Part shown: one piece after another, positions 6,689 through 13,430 of the stretch | Layout: each line of letters starts with the position of its first letter | How positions within the stretch are numbered: position 1 is the stretch's first letter | Assembly: GCA_036504235.1 (NCBI GenBank) | Contig: DASXVN010000041.1 | Coordinates: 1 to 17,814, forward strand | Origin: Zipacnadum sp036504235 | GTDB taxonomy: Bacteria; Armatimonadota; Zipacnadia; Zipacnadales; Zipacnadaceae | DNA: 17,814 nucleotides | Direction: 5' to 3' | Notes under the pieces: model-generated | The model's database searches: none | Seen by the model: only the letters and a program-made list of their open reading frames with translations | What the model was told of the DNA's origin: nothing | Made by a program: the position numbers and the translations under genes

Positions 6689-7489
6689 ATGGCCACTCGC
6701 TCTCGCGCCCACACCGCTCCCGAACACGAAAACGAAGACCGCTGGCTCGTGACCTATGCCGACATGATCACGCTGCTGCTCGCCTTCTTCATCATGATGT
6801 ACGCCTCCTCGGTGCTCAACCAGTCGAAGTTCGAGAGCATCGTCCGCTCGGTCCGGGCGGAGCTCAGGATGACCAGCAAGGGCGCCCCCGTGACCTCCGT
6901 GCCCGCCGCCGCCGGCGCTACCGGCCCCGGCCTCCTGGCCGGCGACATGGCCCGGGACCTGGAGCAGGCTCTCGGCGGCAGCATGGGCGGCAACGTCCAG
7001 GTGCTCAGCGGCTCCACCACCGTGACGGTGCGCCTGCTCGCCGATGGCTACTTCTTCCACCCCGGCAGCGCTGACCTGGAGCCGCCTCTGCGGCGCACGC
7101 TCAACGAACTGGCCCGACTCTTGCAGCAGATGACCTACCATGTGCGGATCGAGGGCCACACCTGCGATCTCCCCACGCACAACGAGCGCTTTGACTCCAA
7201 CTGGGAGCTATCCGCGCAACGAGCCGCCAACGTCATGAGCTACCTGTCCCACTACAAAGCTCTCGATCCGGAGCGCTTGGTCGCCGCCGGTTTTGCGGAC
7301 ACGCATCCGGCGCTGCCCAATATCTCCAGCGACGCCCGCCGCCACAACCGGCGCGTGGACGTGGTGCTGCAAGACGTGACCAGCGCCCCGCGCCTCCAGC
7401 CGGACCCGGCGAGCGAGGTCCGCGCGGCCACCGGCCTAGCCGGCCCCGAGCCGGTGCATCTGGCGCCCCTGATCGACGTGAAGCACTAA
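6689..7489 (+). CDS. motB: Flagellar stator protein MotB
   Basis: MotB anchors the stator to peptidoglycan and carries the ion-binding aspartate. The 266-residue product has a short cytoplasmic N-terminus, a single membrane helix (about residues 20-44, DRWLVTYADMITLLLAFFIM) with the essential Asp at residue 25, and a linker. An OmpA-like peptidoglycan-binding domain follows at about 115-235, with EGHTCDLPTHNERFDSNWEL and the NRRVDVVL motif. The family usually has HTD where this has HTC. Start ATG 6689, with GGAG at 6673-6676 as a rather distant Shine-Dalgarno. Whether the stator uses protons or sodium cannot be decided here. The gene ends before a 149-bp repeat-bearing gap. Confidence 0.95.
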   Translation: MATRSRAHTAPEHENEDRWLVTYADMITLLLAFFIMMYASSVLNQSKFESIVRSVRAELRMTSKGAPVTSVPAAAGATGPGLLAGDMARDLEQALGGSMGGNVQVLSGSTTVTVRLLADGYFFHPGSADLEPPLRRTLNELARLLQQMTYHVRIEGHTCDLPTHNERFDSNWELSAQRAANVMSYLSHYKALDPERLVAAGFADTHPALPNISSDARRHNRRVDVVLQDVTSAPRLQPDPASEVRAATGLAGPEPVHLAPLIDVKH

Positions 7490-7497
7490 GCCGCACT

Positions 7498-7560
7498 GTA
7501 GGCGGAGGCTACGCAGGATGTCCTGAGCCTGTCGAAGGGTCCCCCGCCGGCCGTTAGCCT
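7498..7560 (+). repeat. Chimeric repeat: module C interrupted by a separate palindromic segment
   Basis: The left part GTAGGCGGAGGCTACG resembles the start of module C (10001, 15195), and the right part CCCCCGCCGGCCGTTAG is identical to the end of module C. Between them lies a segment reading CAGGATGTCCTGAGCCTGTCGAAGGG (7514-7539 in two halves), which resembles a widely distributed intergenic sequence built on CCTTCGACAGGCTCAGG. It looks like one repeat inserted in, or recombined into, another. Confidence 0.65.
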
Positions 7561-7575
7561 TGCCGTAGCCTTTCC

Positions 7576-7610
7576 CCCCTCTCCTGCCAGGAGAGGGGCC
7601 GGGGGTGAGG
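7576..7610 (+). repeat. Hairpin repeat module A, copy 2 (short loop)
   Basis: CCCCTCTCC (7576-7584), loop TGCCA, GGAGAGGGG (7590-7598), followed by the invariant tail CCGGGGGTGAGG (7599-7610). This is the simplest form of the module. It sits 17 nt before the fliL ribosome-binding site, so the hairpin could form in the mRNA leader of fliL. Confidence 0.82.
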
Positions 7611-7638
7611 CCCGGCTGCCACTGAACGGAGAGTGACC

Positions 7639-8178
7639 ATGTCTCGAAGCGGCAAACTCGACAAGAAAGTCCTGATCGGCCTGGTGCTGCTGCTAGTAGG
7701 CGCCGGTGTAGGAGTGGGCGTAGGCATGCGCAGCCGCGCCGCCGTGGCTCCCGCTCCCGCCAATGCCCTCGCCGGCGGCGAGGCCGCCGCCGCTGCCCCG
7801 GCCGACAAGCCGCCCGCTCCCCTCCTGTCCGTAGTGGACCTGGGCGAGTTCCTCGTCAACGTCACCGCGAAAACCGGCCTCCGCTACTGCCGCGCCCAGG
7901 TCGCCGTGGAGGTAGGCGGCCTTGGCGAAGGGGAGCCGGGGAAGAAGGAAGAGAAGAAAGAGGGCAAAGCCGCGGACAAGCTCCCCGAACTGCCCCCCGA
8001 GGACCTGCTGCGCGCCAAGGATATCACGGTGAAGCAGCTCACCAGCTCGGACTTCGAGACCCTGCAGACCACCACGGGCCGCGACGAAGTCCGCCAGCGG
8101 ATCTCCGTGGCCCTCAACAAAGCCCTGCCCCGCTACAAGATCGGCGAGGTCCTGCTGGTCTCTTTCGTCATGCAATAA
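7639..8178 (+). CDS. fliL: Flagellar basal-body-associated protein FliL
   Basis: FliL is a single-pass membrane protein around the stator that supports motor function. The 179-residue product has a basic N-terminus, one membrane helix (about residues 11-30, VLIGLVLLLVGAGVGVGVG), an Ala/Pro-rich linker and a periplasmic stomatin-like FliL domain. The domain runs from VVDLGEFLVNVTAKTGLRYCRAQVAVEV to the family C-terminus RQRISVALNKALPRYKIGEVLLVSFVMQ. A charged Lys/Glu insert (GKKEEKKEGKAADK) sits inside the domain. ATG 7639 is preferred to GTG 7633 because GGAGAG (7628-7633) makes a good Shine-Dalgarno for it and overlaps the GTG. fliN follows 14 nt downstream, without the fliM that normally lies between. 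Confidence 0.92.
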   Translation: MSRSGKLDKKVLIGLVLLLVGAGVGVGVGMRSRAAVAPAPANALAGGEAAAAAPADKPPAPLLSVVDLGEFLVNVTAKTGLRYCRAQVAVEVGGLGEGEPGKKEEKKEGKAADKLPELPPEDLLRAKDITVKQLTSSDFETLQTTTGRDEVRQRISVALNKALPRYKIGEVLLVSFVMQ

Positions 8179-8192
8179 CCTGGAGGATTACC

Positions 8193-8522
8193 GTGCCGGA
8201 ACTAGAGGACAACCTGAGCACCCCTGAGGAATCCGCTCTTTCGGTGGCCGAGCCCGCGGCCGCTCCCCCGGGCCGTGGCCTGGACCTGATGATGGACATT
8301 CCGCTGGAGATCACGGTGGAGCTAGGCAGCGCCACCCTGACCCTGGCCGAGGTCCTCGCCCTCGGCCCCGGCAGCGTCATCGAGCTGAACCGCCTCCCCG
8401 GCGAGCCCCTAGACCTGCTGGCCAACGGCCACCTCATCGCCCGCGGCGAGGTCGTAGTGCTCAACGAGACCTTCGGCGTCCGCCTGACCGAGATCATCCA
8501 CACCGAGACGCTGCGCCCCTAG
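8193..8522 (+). CDS. fliN: Flagellar motor switch protein FliN
   Basis: FliN forms the bottom of the C-ring and helps dock export substrates. The 109-residue product has an acidic, Pro/Ala-rich N-terminus (about 1-30) and then a complete SpoA domain (DIPLEITVELGSATLTLAEVLALGPGSVIELNR...ARGEVVVLNETFGVRLTEI). The start is GTG 8193, supported by TGGAGGA at 8181-8187. It has no CheC-like extension, so this is plain FliN rather than FliY. It directly follows fliL and precedes fliO; its C-ring partner fliM is in the opposite-strand operon. Confidence 0.95.
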   Translation: MPELEDNLSTPEESALSVAEPAAAPPGRGLDLMMDIPLEITVELGSATLTLAEVLALGPGSVIELNRLPGEPLDLLANGHLIARGEVVVLNETFGVRLTEIIHTETLRP

Positions 8523-8548
8523 GCCGCGCCTTTTCCGGAGGCTCACCC

Positions 8549-9226
8549 ATGAAGACTCCCGCTGATCCCAAACTAAAGAGCCGTCTTCTGGCCGCTAGCT
8601 TCCTGCTGCTCGGCCTGTTCCTGGTGATGATGGTGGCGCGCGTGTTCCTCTCGGCCCCCGCGCCCGCCGCGCCCCGCCTGAGCGAGCCCGCCCCGGCCGT
8701 GGCCGCCGCCGACCCCACCGTCACGCCCGACCCGGCCGCTCCGGCAGAGCCTCCCGGTCCGGCGAAGGTCTCCCTCCTCAGCCTCTGGGGCCGCCTGGCG
8801 CTGGTTCTGCTCGCCGCCTACGGTCTGCTCTGCGGCGTCCGCTGGGTGCGCGATGGCGGCGTCCACTTTCCCACCCCCGAGCAGGCTCCCGCCGAGCCGC
8901 TCCTGCGAGTCTGCGACGCCCTCTCCCTGGGGCAGGGCCGCGAGATTCACCTCCTGGAGGTGGGGGACACCCGCCTGGTGCTCGGCAGCCTCCCCGGCCA
9001 ACTGGTGAGCCTGGGCTTCCTCCCCGCGCCCGACACGCTGCCGCGCCCCGCGCCGGCCGCCCCCGCCTTTGTGGGTGAGGTCTACTCCGCCTCGGAGCGC
9101 CCCGCGCGCCTCCGTCCGGAGTCCGTACGCCCGGCCCCCCGCCGCGTCGACGGCCAGTCCGAGTGGGACTGGGAGCAGCGCCGCGCCCGCCTGATTGACG
9201 CCCTGCAGCGGCAGGTGCAGGACTAG
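8549..9226 (+). CDS. fliO: Flagellar export assembly protein FliO
   Basis: FliO is a poorly conserved membrane protein that helps FliP assemble into the export gate. The assignment rests partly on position, between fliN and fliP. The 225-residue product has an N-terminal hydrophobic helix (about 11-35, which may be a signal anchor), an Ala/Pro-rich linker, and a second membrane helix (about 76-97, LSLWGRLALVLLAAYGLLCGV). A cytoplasmic part follows with the FliO-like LSLGQGREIHLLEVGDTRLVLG and a highly basic tail. Start ATG 8549 has Shine-Dalgarno GGAGG at 8537-8541. The stop codon directly abuts the fliP ATG (no spacer), implying coupling. Confidence 0.88.
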   Translation: MKTPADPKLKSRLLAASFLLLGLFLVMMVARVFLSAPAPAAPRLSEPAPAVAAADPTVTPDPAAPAEPPGPAKVSLLSLWGRLALVLLAAYGLLCGVRWVRDGGVHFPTPEQAPAEPLLRVCDALSLGQGREIHLLEVGDTRLVLGSLPGQLVSLGFLPAPDTLPRPAPAAPAFVGEVYSASERPARLRPESVRPAPRRVDGQSEWDWEQRRARLIDALQRQVQD

Positions 9227-9988
9227 ATGCCCTACCGGCGACCCGGGCGCCGGAGCCTGCTCTTGGCCGTAGCCTTAGGGCTATCCGGGTCGCCCGCGCT
9301 CGCCCAGAGCAGCGCCGGCCTGGGTCCCCTGGTCTCCTCCCTCGGCCAGCCCCACTCCGGCGAGATGGTCGGCGTGCTGCGCCTGGTCCTGGGCCTGGCG
9401 GTCCTCTCGGTAGCCCCCGCGCTGCTGATGATGGTCACCGCCTTCACCCGCATCGTCATCGTCCTCAGCTTCCTGCGCGGCGCGCTGGGCACCCAGTCCA
9501 TCCCCCCCAACTCCGTACTAGCCGGCCTAGCCCTCTTCCTCACTTTCTTCGTCATGTATCCCACGGTAGACCAGATCCAGCAGCACGCGGTCCAGCCGTA
9601 CACCCAGGGCAAGCTCTCCTACCAGGAAGCCCTGACGGAGGGCTCCAAGCCGCTCCACGAGTTCATGCTCCGCCAGACCCGCGACCGCGATTTGCTGCTC
9701 TTCGTGCAGATCTCCGGCCTTCCGCAACAACCCCCTAAGCCCGCGCTCCCGATGCGCATCCTGATCCCGGCTTTCATGACCAGCGAGCTACGCACCGCCT
9801 TTGAGATCGGCCTGGTGCTCTATCTCCCTTTCCTGGTAATAGACCTGGTAGTAGCCAGCACCCTGATGTCGATGGGCATGATGATGGTCCCCCCGGCGAT
9901 GATCTCCCTCCCGCTCAAGGTGCTGCTCTTCGTAATGGCGGACGGCTGGCTGCTCCTCACCCGCAGTCTGGTAGTAAGTTTCCGCTAG
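9227..9988 (+). CDS. fliP: Flagellar export gate protein FliP
   Basis: FliP forms most of the export-gate channel with FliQ and FliR. The 253-residue product begins with a cleavable-type signal peptide (RRSLLLAVALGLSGSPALAQ, about 8-27), as in other FliP proteins, followed by four membrane segments. Both family signatures are clear: FVMYPTVDQIQQHAVQPY in the middle, and the C-terminal block from IPAFMTSELRTAFEIG through LVVASTLMSMGMMMVPPAMI to LLFVMADGW. It starts immediately after the fliO stop codon. Its usual neighbour fliQ is separated from it by 149 bp of repeat DNA. Confidence 0.97.
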   Translation: MPYRRPGRRSLLLAVALGLSGSPALAQSSAGLGPLVSSLGQPHSGEMVGVLRLVLGLAVLSVAPALLMMVTAFTRIVIVLSFLRGALGTQSIPPNSVLAGLALFLTFFVMYPTVDQIQQHAVQPYTQGKLSYQEALTEGSKPLHEFMLRQTRDRDLLLFVQISGLPQQPPKPALPMRILIPAFMTSELRTAFEIGLVLYLPFLVIDLVVASTLMSMGMMMVPPAMISLPLKVLLFVMADGWLLLTRSLVVSFR

Positions 9989-10000
9989 CCTTTGCCGTTT

Positions 10001-10041
10001 GTAGGGCGGGGGCTACGTCCCCCGCCGGCCGTTTGCCGTTG
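10001..10041 (+). repeat. Hairpin repeat module C, copy 1
   Basis: GTAGGGCGGGGGCTACGTCCCCCGCCGGCCGTTTGCCGTTG, shown here in description only: the GGCGGGGG and CCCCCGCC arms pair around a CTACGT loop and the linker GCCGTTTGCCGT follows. A second copy at 15195-15235 differs only by TTT to TTA in the linker. It fills the fliP-fliQ gap, followed by a further imperfect hairpin at about 10060-10100 with CCTTCCCC and GGGGAGGG arms. Confidence 0.8.
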
Positions 10042-10137
10042 CCTCTTCCGCCTCCTTCCCCTATTCAGGGGAGGGAGGCGCGCAGCGCCGGGGTAGGGCC
10101 GTTCGCCGCTATCGTCCCACGAAAGCAGGAATCTCCC

Positions 10138-10407
10138 ATGACTGACTCCGTAGTAATCGGCCTTCTGCGTCAGATGCTCACCCTGGCCGCCTTGCTGGCG
10201 GGCCCGTTGCTCCTCGTATCCATGGTCGTAGGCGTGGTCATCAGCCTGGTGCAGGCGGTCACGCAGATTCAGGACATGACCCTAACTTTCGTCCCCAAGG
10301 TGCTAGCTCTGGCCCTGACTTTGCTGCTGCTAGGCTCCTGGATGCTGCAGCAGTCGGTCACCTTCACGACCGAGCTATTCCGCAATCTACCCAGCTACAT
10401 CCGCTAA
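10138..10407 (+). CDS. fliQ: Flagellar export gate protein FliQ
   Basis: FliQ is the small export-gate subunit made of two membrane helices. The 89-residue product has exactly the usual family length and pattern: MTDSVVIGLLRQMLTLAALLAGPLLLVSMVVGVVISLVQAVTQIQDMTLTF, with the first helix at about 14-40 and the second at about 55-75. The start is ATG 10138, preceded by AGCAGGAA at 10125-10132; upstream in-frame sequence is repeat DNA. It stands alone between two repeat-filled gaps (149 bp upstream, 314 bp downstream), and the next gene on its strand is fliJ rather than the expected fliR. Confidence 0.96.
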   Translation: MTDSVVIGLLRQMLTLAALLAGPLLLVSMVVGVVISLVQAVTQIQDMTLTFVPKVLALALTLLLLGSWMLQQSVTFTTELFRNLPSYIR

Positions 10408-10415
10408 CCGCCTTT

Positions 10416-10477
10416 CCGGAGGGGCCGGATACTTGCGGCGTTCGCTTTGCTCACGTCCTCGTATTCGGCCCCTCCGG
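10416..10477 (+). repeat. Long inverted repeat (17-bp stem) after fliQ
   Basis: The left arm CCGGAGGGGCCGGATAC (10416-10432) pairs with the right arm GTATTCGGCCCCTCCGG (10461-10477) with one G-T wobble, around a 28-nt loop. It starts nine nt after the fliQ stop codon. The stem is very stable but there is no T-tract, so a role as mRNA 3' end protection or attenuator is possible but unproven. Confidence 0.7.
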
Positions 10478-10507
10478 GGCTGGGTCCGCCATTGCCGTTG
10501 CCGTTCC

Positions 10508-10568
10508 CCCCTCTCCCCAGTCTGCGCCGCACTTGTACTCAAGTGCACGGAGAGGGGCCGGGGGTGAG
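10508..10568 (+). repeat. Hairpin repeat module A, copy 3 (large loop with a nested hairpin)
   Basis: The outer stem is CCCCTCTCC (10508-10516) with GGAGAGGGG (10549-10557), followed by the invariant tail CCGGGGGTGAGG. The loop is expanded to 32 nt and contains its own 7-bp stem GCACTTG (10529-10535), TACT, CAAGTGC (10540-10546). Confidence 0.8.
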
Positions 10569-10581
10569 GAGCCGTTGCCTT

Positions 10582-10638
10582 AAGCCCCTCCCATTATGGG
10601 AGGGGTGCCCGAGGTCCGCCGAGGGCGGGGTGGGCCGC
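10582..10638 (+). repeat. Hairpin repeat module B, copy 2 (full form)
   Basis: The hairpin GCCCCTCCC-ATTAT-GGGAGGGG is followed by the tail TGCCCGAGGTCCGCCGAGGGCGGGGTGGGC. The tail is identical to that of copy 3 (15377-15434), while the loop differs (ATTAT here, TTT in copy 3). Confidence 0.82.
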
Positions 10639-10721
10639 CGTTCGCCGTTCCCTCTCAAGTCCCACCGTCACCTGCCGATACACAAAGGGGACGTTCCGCC
10701 CCCGCCATCCCGGAGAAGCCC

Positions 10722-11162
10722 ATGAAAGCCTTTCGTTTCAACCTGGCGGCCGCCCTGCGGCTGCGGGAGCGGGAAGAGCAGACCCAGACGCAGGCCCTGG
10801 GGCTGGCGCAGGGTCGCCTGGCATCGGCCCGTCGCGATCTGGACTCCTGGCGCGATCGCCATCACCAATCCGAGCAGGATTTCGCTCAGGCCCGTCGGGC
10901 TCCGCTGCCCGCCGAGGCCGTGCATCAGTATCGCCATCACGCCGACTTCCTCCGCCGTCGCCTGACCTTTGCCGAACAGACCCGGGCGCTGGCGCAGGAA
11001 GAGGTCGCCCAGCGCCGCGAGACCTGGCAGCAGGCCCGCCGGGCCCGCCAGGTTCTCGAGCGGCTCCGCGACCAGCATTACGCCCGCTGGCAGACCGAGT
11101 GCCGCCGCGTGGAGGACCGGGAGCTAGAGGAAGCCGCTCGCCGCCGCAGCCAGGCGCTCTGA
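10722..11162 (+). CDS. fliJ: Flagellar export chaperone / ATPase stalk protein FliJ
   Basis: FliJ is a coiled-coil protein that sits in the FliI ATPase ring and helps deliver substrates to FlhA. The 146-residue product has the typical length, starts MKAFRFNLAAALRLREREEQ (compare the family start F.L..LL..R), and is almost entirely a charged, Arg/Gln/Glu-rich two-helix coiled coil without Gly or Pro interruptions except around residue 60. ATG 10722 has Shine-Dalgarno GGAGAAG at 10712-10718; the open frame further upstream is repeat DNA. Its ATPase partners FliH and FliI are not in the window, although fliJ normally follows fliI directly. Confidence 0.88.
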   Translation: MKAFRFNLAAALRLREREEQTQTQALGLAQGRLASARRDLDSWRDRHHQSEQDFAQARRAPLPAEAVHQYRHHADFLRRRLTFAEQTRALAQEEVAQRRETWQQARRARQVLERLRDQHYARWQTECRRVEDRELEEAARRRSQAL

Positions 11163-11187
11163 GCCCAGCGCCGCACTTATCACCATC

Positions 11188-11775
11188 ATGATTGAAGGCC
11201 TCGATCACCTCATCAACCGAGTAACCTGGATAGAGGGTCGCCTGGCGGCCTTGCAGGGCCCCTCGTACGCCGGCGCGGCCGCTCCCGCCCCCCCGGAAGC
11301 GGCCGCGCCCGCCGACGAGACCTTCGCCGCCGCCCTCCGCCGCGCCGGCTCCGGAGCCCCTGCCGGGCGTCCCGCCGCCGCTCGCGCCTACAACGATCTG
11401 GTCCAGACCGCCGCCGCCCGTCACGGCGTGGATCCTGACCTGGTCCACGCGGTCATCCAGGCCGAATCCGACTACAACCCCCGGTGCCACTCGAGTGCCG
11501 GCGCGATGGGCCTCATGCAACTCATGCCCGAAAATGCCCGCGATGCCGGTCTCACCGACCCCTATGATCCCGCCCAGAATATCGAGGGCGGCGTCCAGGA
11601 GCTGTCCGGCTACCTCCGCCGCTATCACGGCGACGTGCGTCTGTCTCTGGCCGCCTACAACGCCGGTCCCGGCGCGGTGCACCGCTACGGCGGGATCCCC
11701 CCGTACCGGGAGACTCAGGCCTACGTCCCGCGCGTCCTGCGCTATCTGGAGGAGATCAAGCATGGCAATTCTTAA
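11188..11775 (+). CDS. Flagellum-associated lytic transglycosylase (SLT family)
   Basis: This enzyme probably opens peptidoglycan for the growing rod. The 195-residue product has a complete SLT domain (about residues 68-190): AAARHGVDPDLVHAVIQAESDYNP with the catalytic Glu at residue 93, SSAGAMGLMQLMP, the NIEGGVQELSGYLRRYHGD segment and SLAAYNAGPGAV. The N-terminal 65 residues are Ala/Pro-rich with a FAAALRRA stretch and show no Sec signal peptide or membrane helix. It could therefore leave the cell through the flagellar export apparatus, like FlgJ, though this is inference. The ATG at 11188 has no clear Shine-Dalgarno and lies 25 nt after fliJ. The 3' end overlaps fliK by 14 nt. Confidence 0.88.
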   Translation: MIEGLDHLINRVTWIEGRLAALQGPSYAGAAAPAPPEAAAPADETFAAALRRAGSGAPAGRPAAARAYNDLVQTAAARHGVDPDLVHAVIQAESDYNPRCHSSAGAMGLMQLMPENARDAGLTDPYDPAQNIEGGVQELSGYLRRYHGDVRLSLAAYNAGPGAVHRYGGIPPYRETQAYVPRVLRYLEEIKHGNS

Positions 11776-13396
11776 CCTGCTGCCCGCGCTTCTCCCCACG
11801 TCCGAGCCGTCGGCGACCGCGAGGCCCCCCCTCAGCAGCGCTCTCCTGCCCCCCGGAGCCTCGTTCTCCGCTCTGGCGGCTTTGCTGCTGACGAGTACCG
11901 CTCCCCCCGCGGTCTTGTCTCAGCAAACCGCCCCCGCGGAGCCTCCGCCCGCGCCCGCCCTTCCCGCCGAGACCCCGCGCCTTCCCGCGCCCCCCGCGAC
12001 GACCAGCCCCGCCCCTGAACCGTCGCCGCCGGAGGTCGCCGCGCCGGCGGTCACCGACGTCGCCGCTCCCCCCGCGGACGGCGCCGCCCGTGTCCTCCCC
12101 GCCGCGCCGGTTGATTTGCCTCCTGCTCCGGAGGCCCCGCGGGAGACCGCCCCTGAGTCCCCCGAGTCTCCCGCATCCGCGCGTCAGGTCCCGGAGAAAG
12201 CAACCCGCCCCCCTGCGGCTCCGGTCCCTGCCTTACCCGATATCTCGGCTATCCCGCCGCCATCTGAAGAGGGGCTCGCCCCCCAAGTTGCGACCGAAGA
12301 GCCCGCCGCGGCGCCTCCGCCGGAGGAACCCCGCCGGCGGATCGCCCCCCCCGGCCCGCCGCTCCTGGCCCCGGTGGTCCTGCCCCTGGCGCTAGCGGCG
12401 GCCACCGCCGCGCCCCTCGCGGTGCCTGGTCCGCTGCCACCGGCTCTGCCGCCGGCGGCCCGCCCGTCCGCGGTCCCCGCGCCCGCCGCCTTCGCCGCGC
12501 CGCAGGTCCTTCCAGCTTCGCCCCAGGCGTCGCGCCCCCTACCCCTGCCTGCTCCCGCCCCTCTATCACCGGCGCCCGTTCCGGCCACCACCTCCCCGGC
12601 AGCCCCGCCGGAGGTCGCCGCGGTCTTGCCTCAACCACCGCCGGCCTCCGTCTCGCCCCCGCCGTCCGCGCCCGCCGTCGCCACAACGCCCGCCGTCGCC
12701 ACTGCGCCTGCTGTCGTCGCTGCGCCGGTAATGACCACGCCCCCCCCGGCTCAGCCCTCCCCGCCGGCGCGCGTGCCGCTCGCCCCGCAGCCGCTGGCCT
12801 CGCCGCCCACCCCGCCCCTGACCGAGCAGATCGCCGCGACGGTCGCCACCGGCGCGGCGGCTCCGGCGGAGGTCGTCTCGCCCGCGCGGCCCCGCTCCGA
12901 GCGGGTCCTCCCGCCCCCGGACCTCGCCCCGGCGGCCGCTCCCGCCCCGCTAGCTGTCCCCACTCCCGAGGCGGCCGTCACCCCCGCCCCGCGGGCCTTT
13001 GCACCGGGCGAGCGCGTCATCGTGGAGCAAAACGGCTCCGAGGTGCGCGCCTGGCTGCGGGTCGAGGATCGCACGCTCGGTCCCGTGCGGGTGGAGGTCA
13101 CGCGCCATGAGGGCGGCCTGCAGGCCGTCATCCAAGTCGCCCACGCCGAAGTCGGCGCCCTGGTGCGCGCCTGCGAGCCGGAGATTCGCCAGGCCCTCGC
13201 GACCCAGGGCTCCGGTCCGCTCCAGGTCAGCGTTCAGGTTACCGGCGAGGGCGGCGGCCAGGGGGCCTCGCCGCAGTCTTCCCCCTCGCCGGAGCCGCAG
13301 TTCGTGCCCGGGCCCGCGCCCGCCGCGGCCCCGCCCGTGGCGGCGGCCCCTCCGGCCCCGCGCTCCGGTCCGGGTCACGTCGAGGTATGGGCCTAG
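11762..13396 (+). CDS. fliK: Flagellar hook-length control protein FliK, with a very long Pro/Ala-rich region
   Basis: FliK is a secreted molecular ruler whose C-terminal domain meets FlhB to end hook growth. The 544-residue product has a short N-terminus (MAILNLLPALLPTSEPS) and about 350 residues (roughly 50-400) dominated by Pro, Ala, Ser, Thr and Val. The Flg_hook-type C-terminal domain spans about 414-500 (PGERVIVEQNGSEVRAWLRV, LGPVRVEVTRHEGGLQAVIQVAHAEVGALVRACEPEIRQAL), followed by a Pro-rich tail. The assignment rests on that domain and on position between fliJ and flgD. ATG 11762 overlaps the transglycosylase by 14 nt and has Shine-Dalgarno GGAGGAG at 11747-11753 inside that gene, so the two are tightly coupled. 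The ruler region is longer and more biased than in most FliK proteins. Confidence 0.85.
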   Translation: MAILNLLPALLPTSEPSATARPPLSSALLPPGASFSALAALLLTSTAPPAVLSQQTAPAEPPPAPALPAETPRLPAPPATTSPAPEPSPPEVAAPAVTDVAAPPADGAARVLPAAPVDLPPAPEAPRETAPESPESPASARQVPEKATRPPAAPVPALPDISAIPPPSEEGLAPQVATEEPAAAPPPEEPRRRIAPPGPPLLAPVVLPLALAAATAAPLAVPGPLPPALPPAARPSAVPAPAAFAAPQVLPASPQASRPLPLPAPAPLSPAPVPATTSPAAPPEVAAVLPQPPPASVSPPPSAPAVATTPAVATAPAVVAAPVMTTPPPAQPSPPARVPLAPQPLASPPTPPLTEQIAATVATGAAAPAEVVSPARPRSERVLPPPDLAPAAAPAPLAVPTPEAAVTPAPRAFAPGERVIVEQNGSEVRAWLRVEDRTLGPVRVEVTRHEGGLQAVIQVAHAEVGALVRACEPEIRQALATQGSGPLQVSVQVTGEGGGQGASPQSSPSPEPQFVPGPAPAAAPPVAAAPPAPRSGPGHVEVWA

Positions 13397-13430
13397 CCGC
13401 CCTCGCCAACCAACGCCAAGGAGGCGCCCG

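Larger units (their letters stand above)
10408..10721 (+). other. Non-coding fliQ-fliJ gap made of three consecutive hairpin modules
   Basis: No credible gene is present. From left to right it holds a long 17-bp-stem hairpin (10416-10477), module A copy 3 (10508-10568) and module B copy 2 (10582-10638). Short linkers of the GCCGTTGCCGTT type separate them, and the fliJ leader follows. The short open frames through it are made of repeat sequence. Confidence 0.8.

Noticed and set aside
10447..10725. A possible small gene between fliQ and fliJ
   Set aside because: It runs entirely through hairpin repeat modules, overlaps the fliJ start and has no ribosome-binding site.
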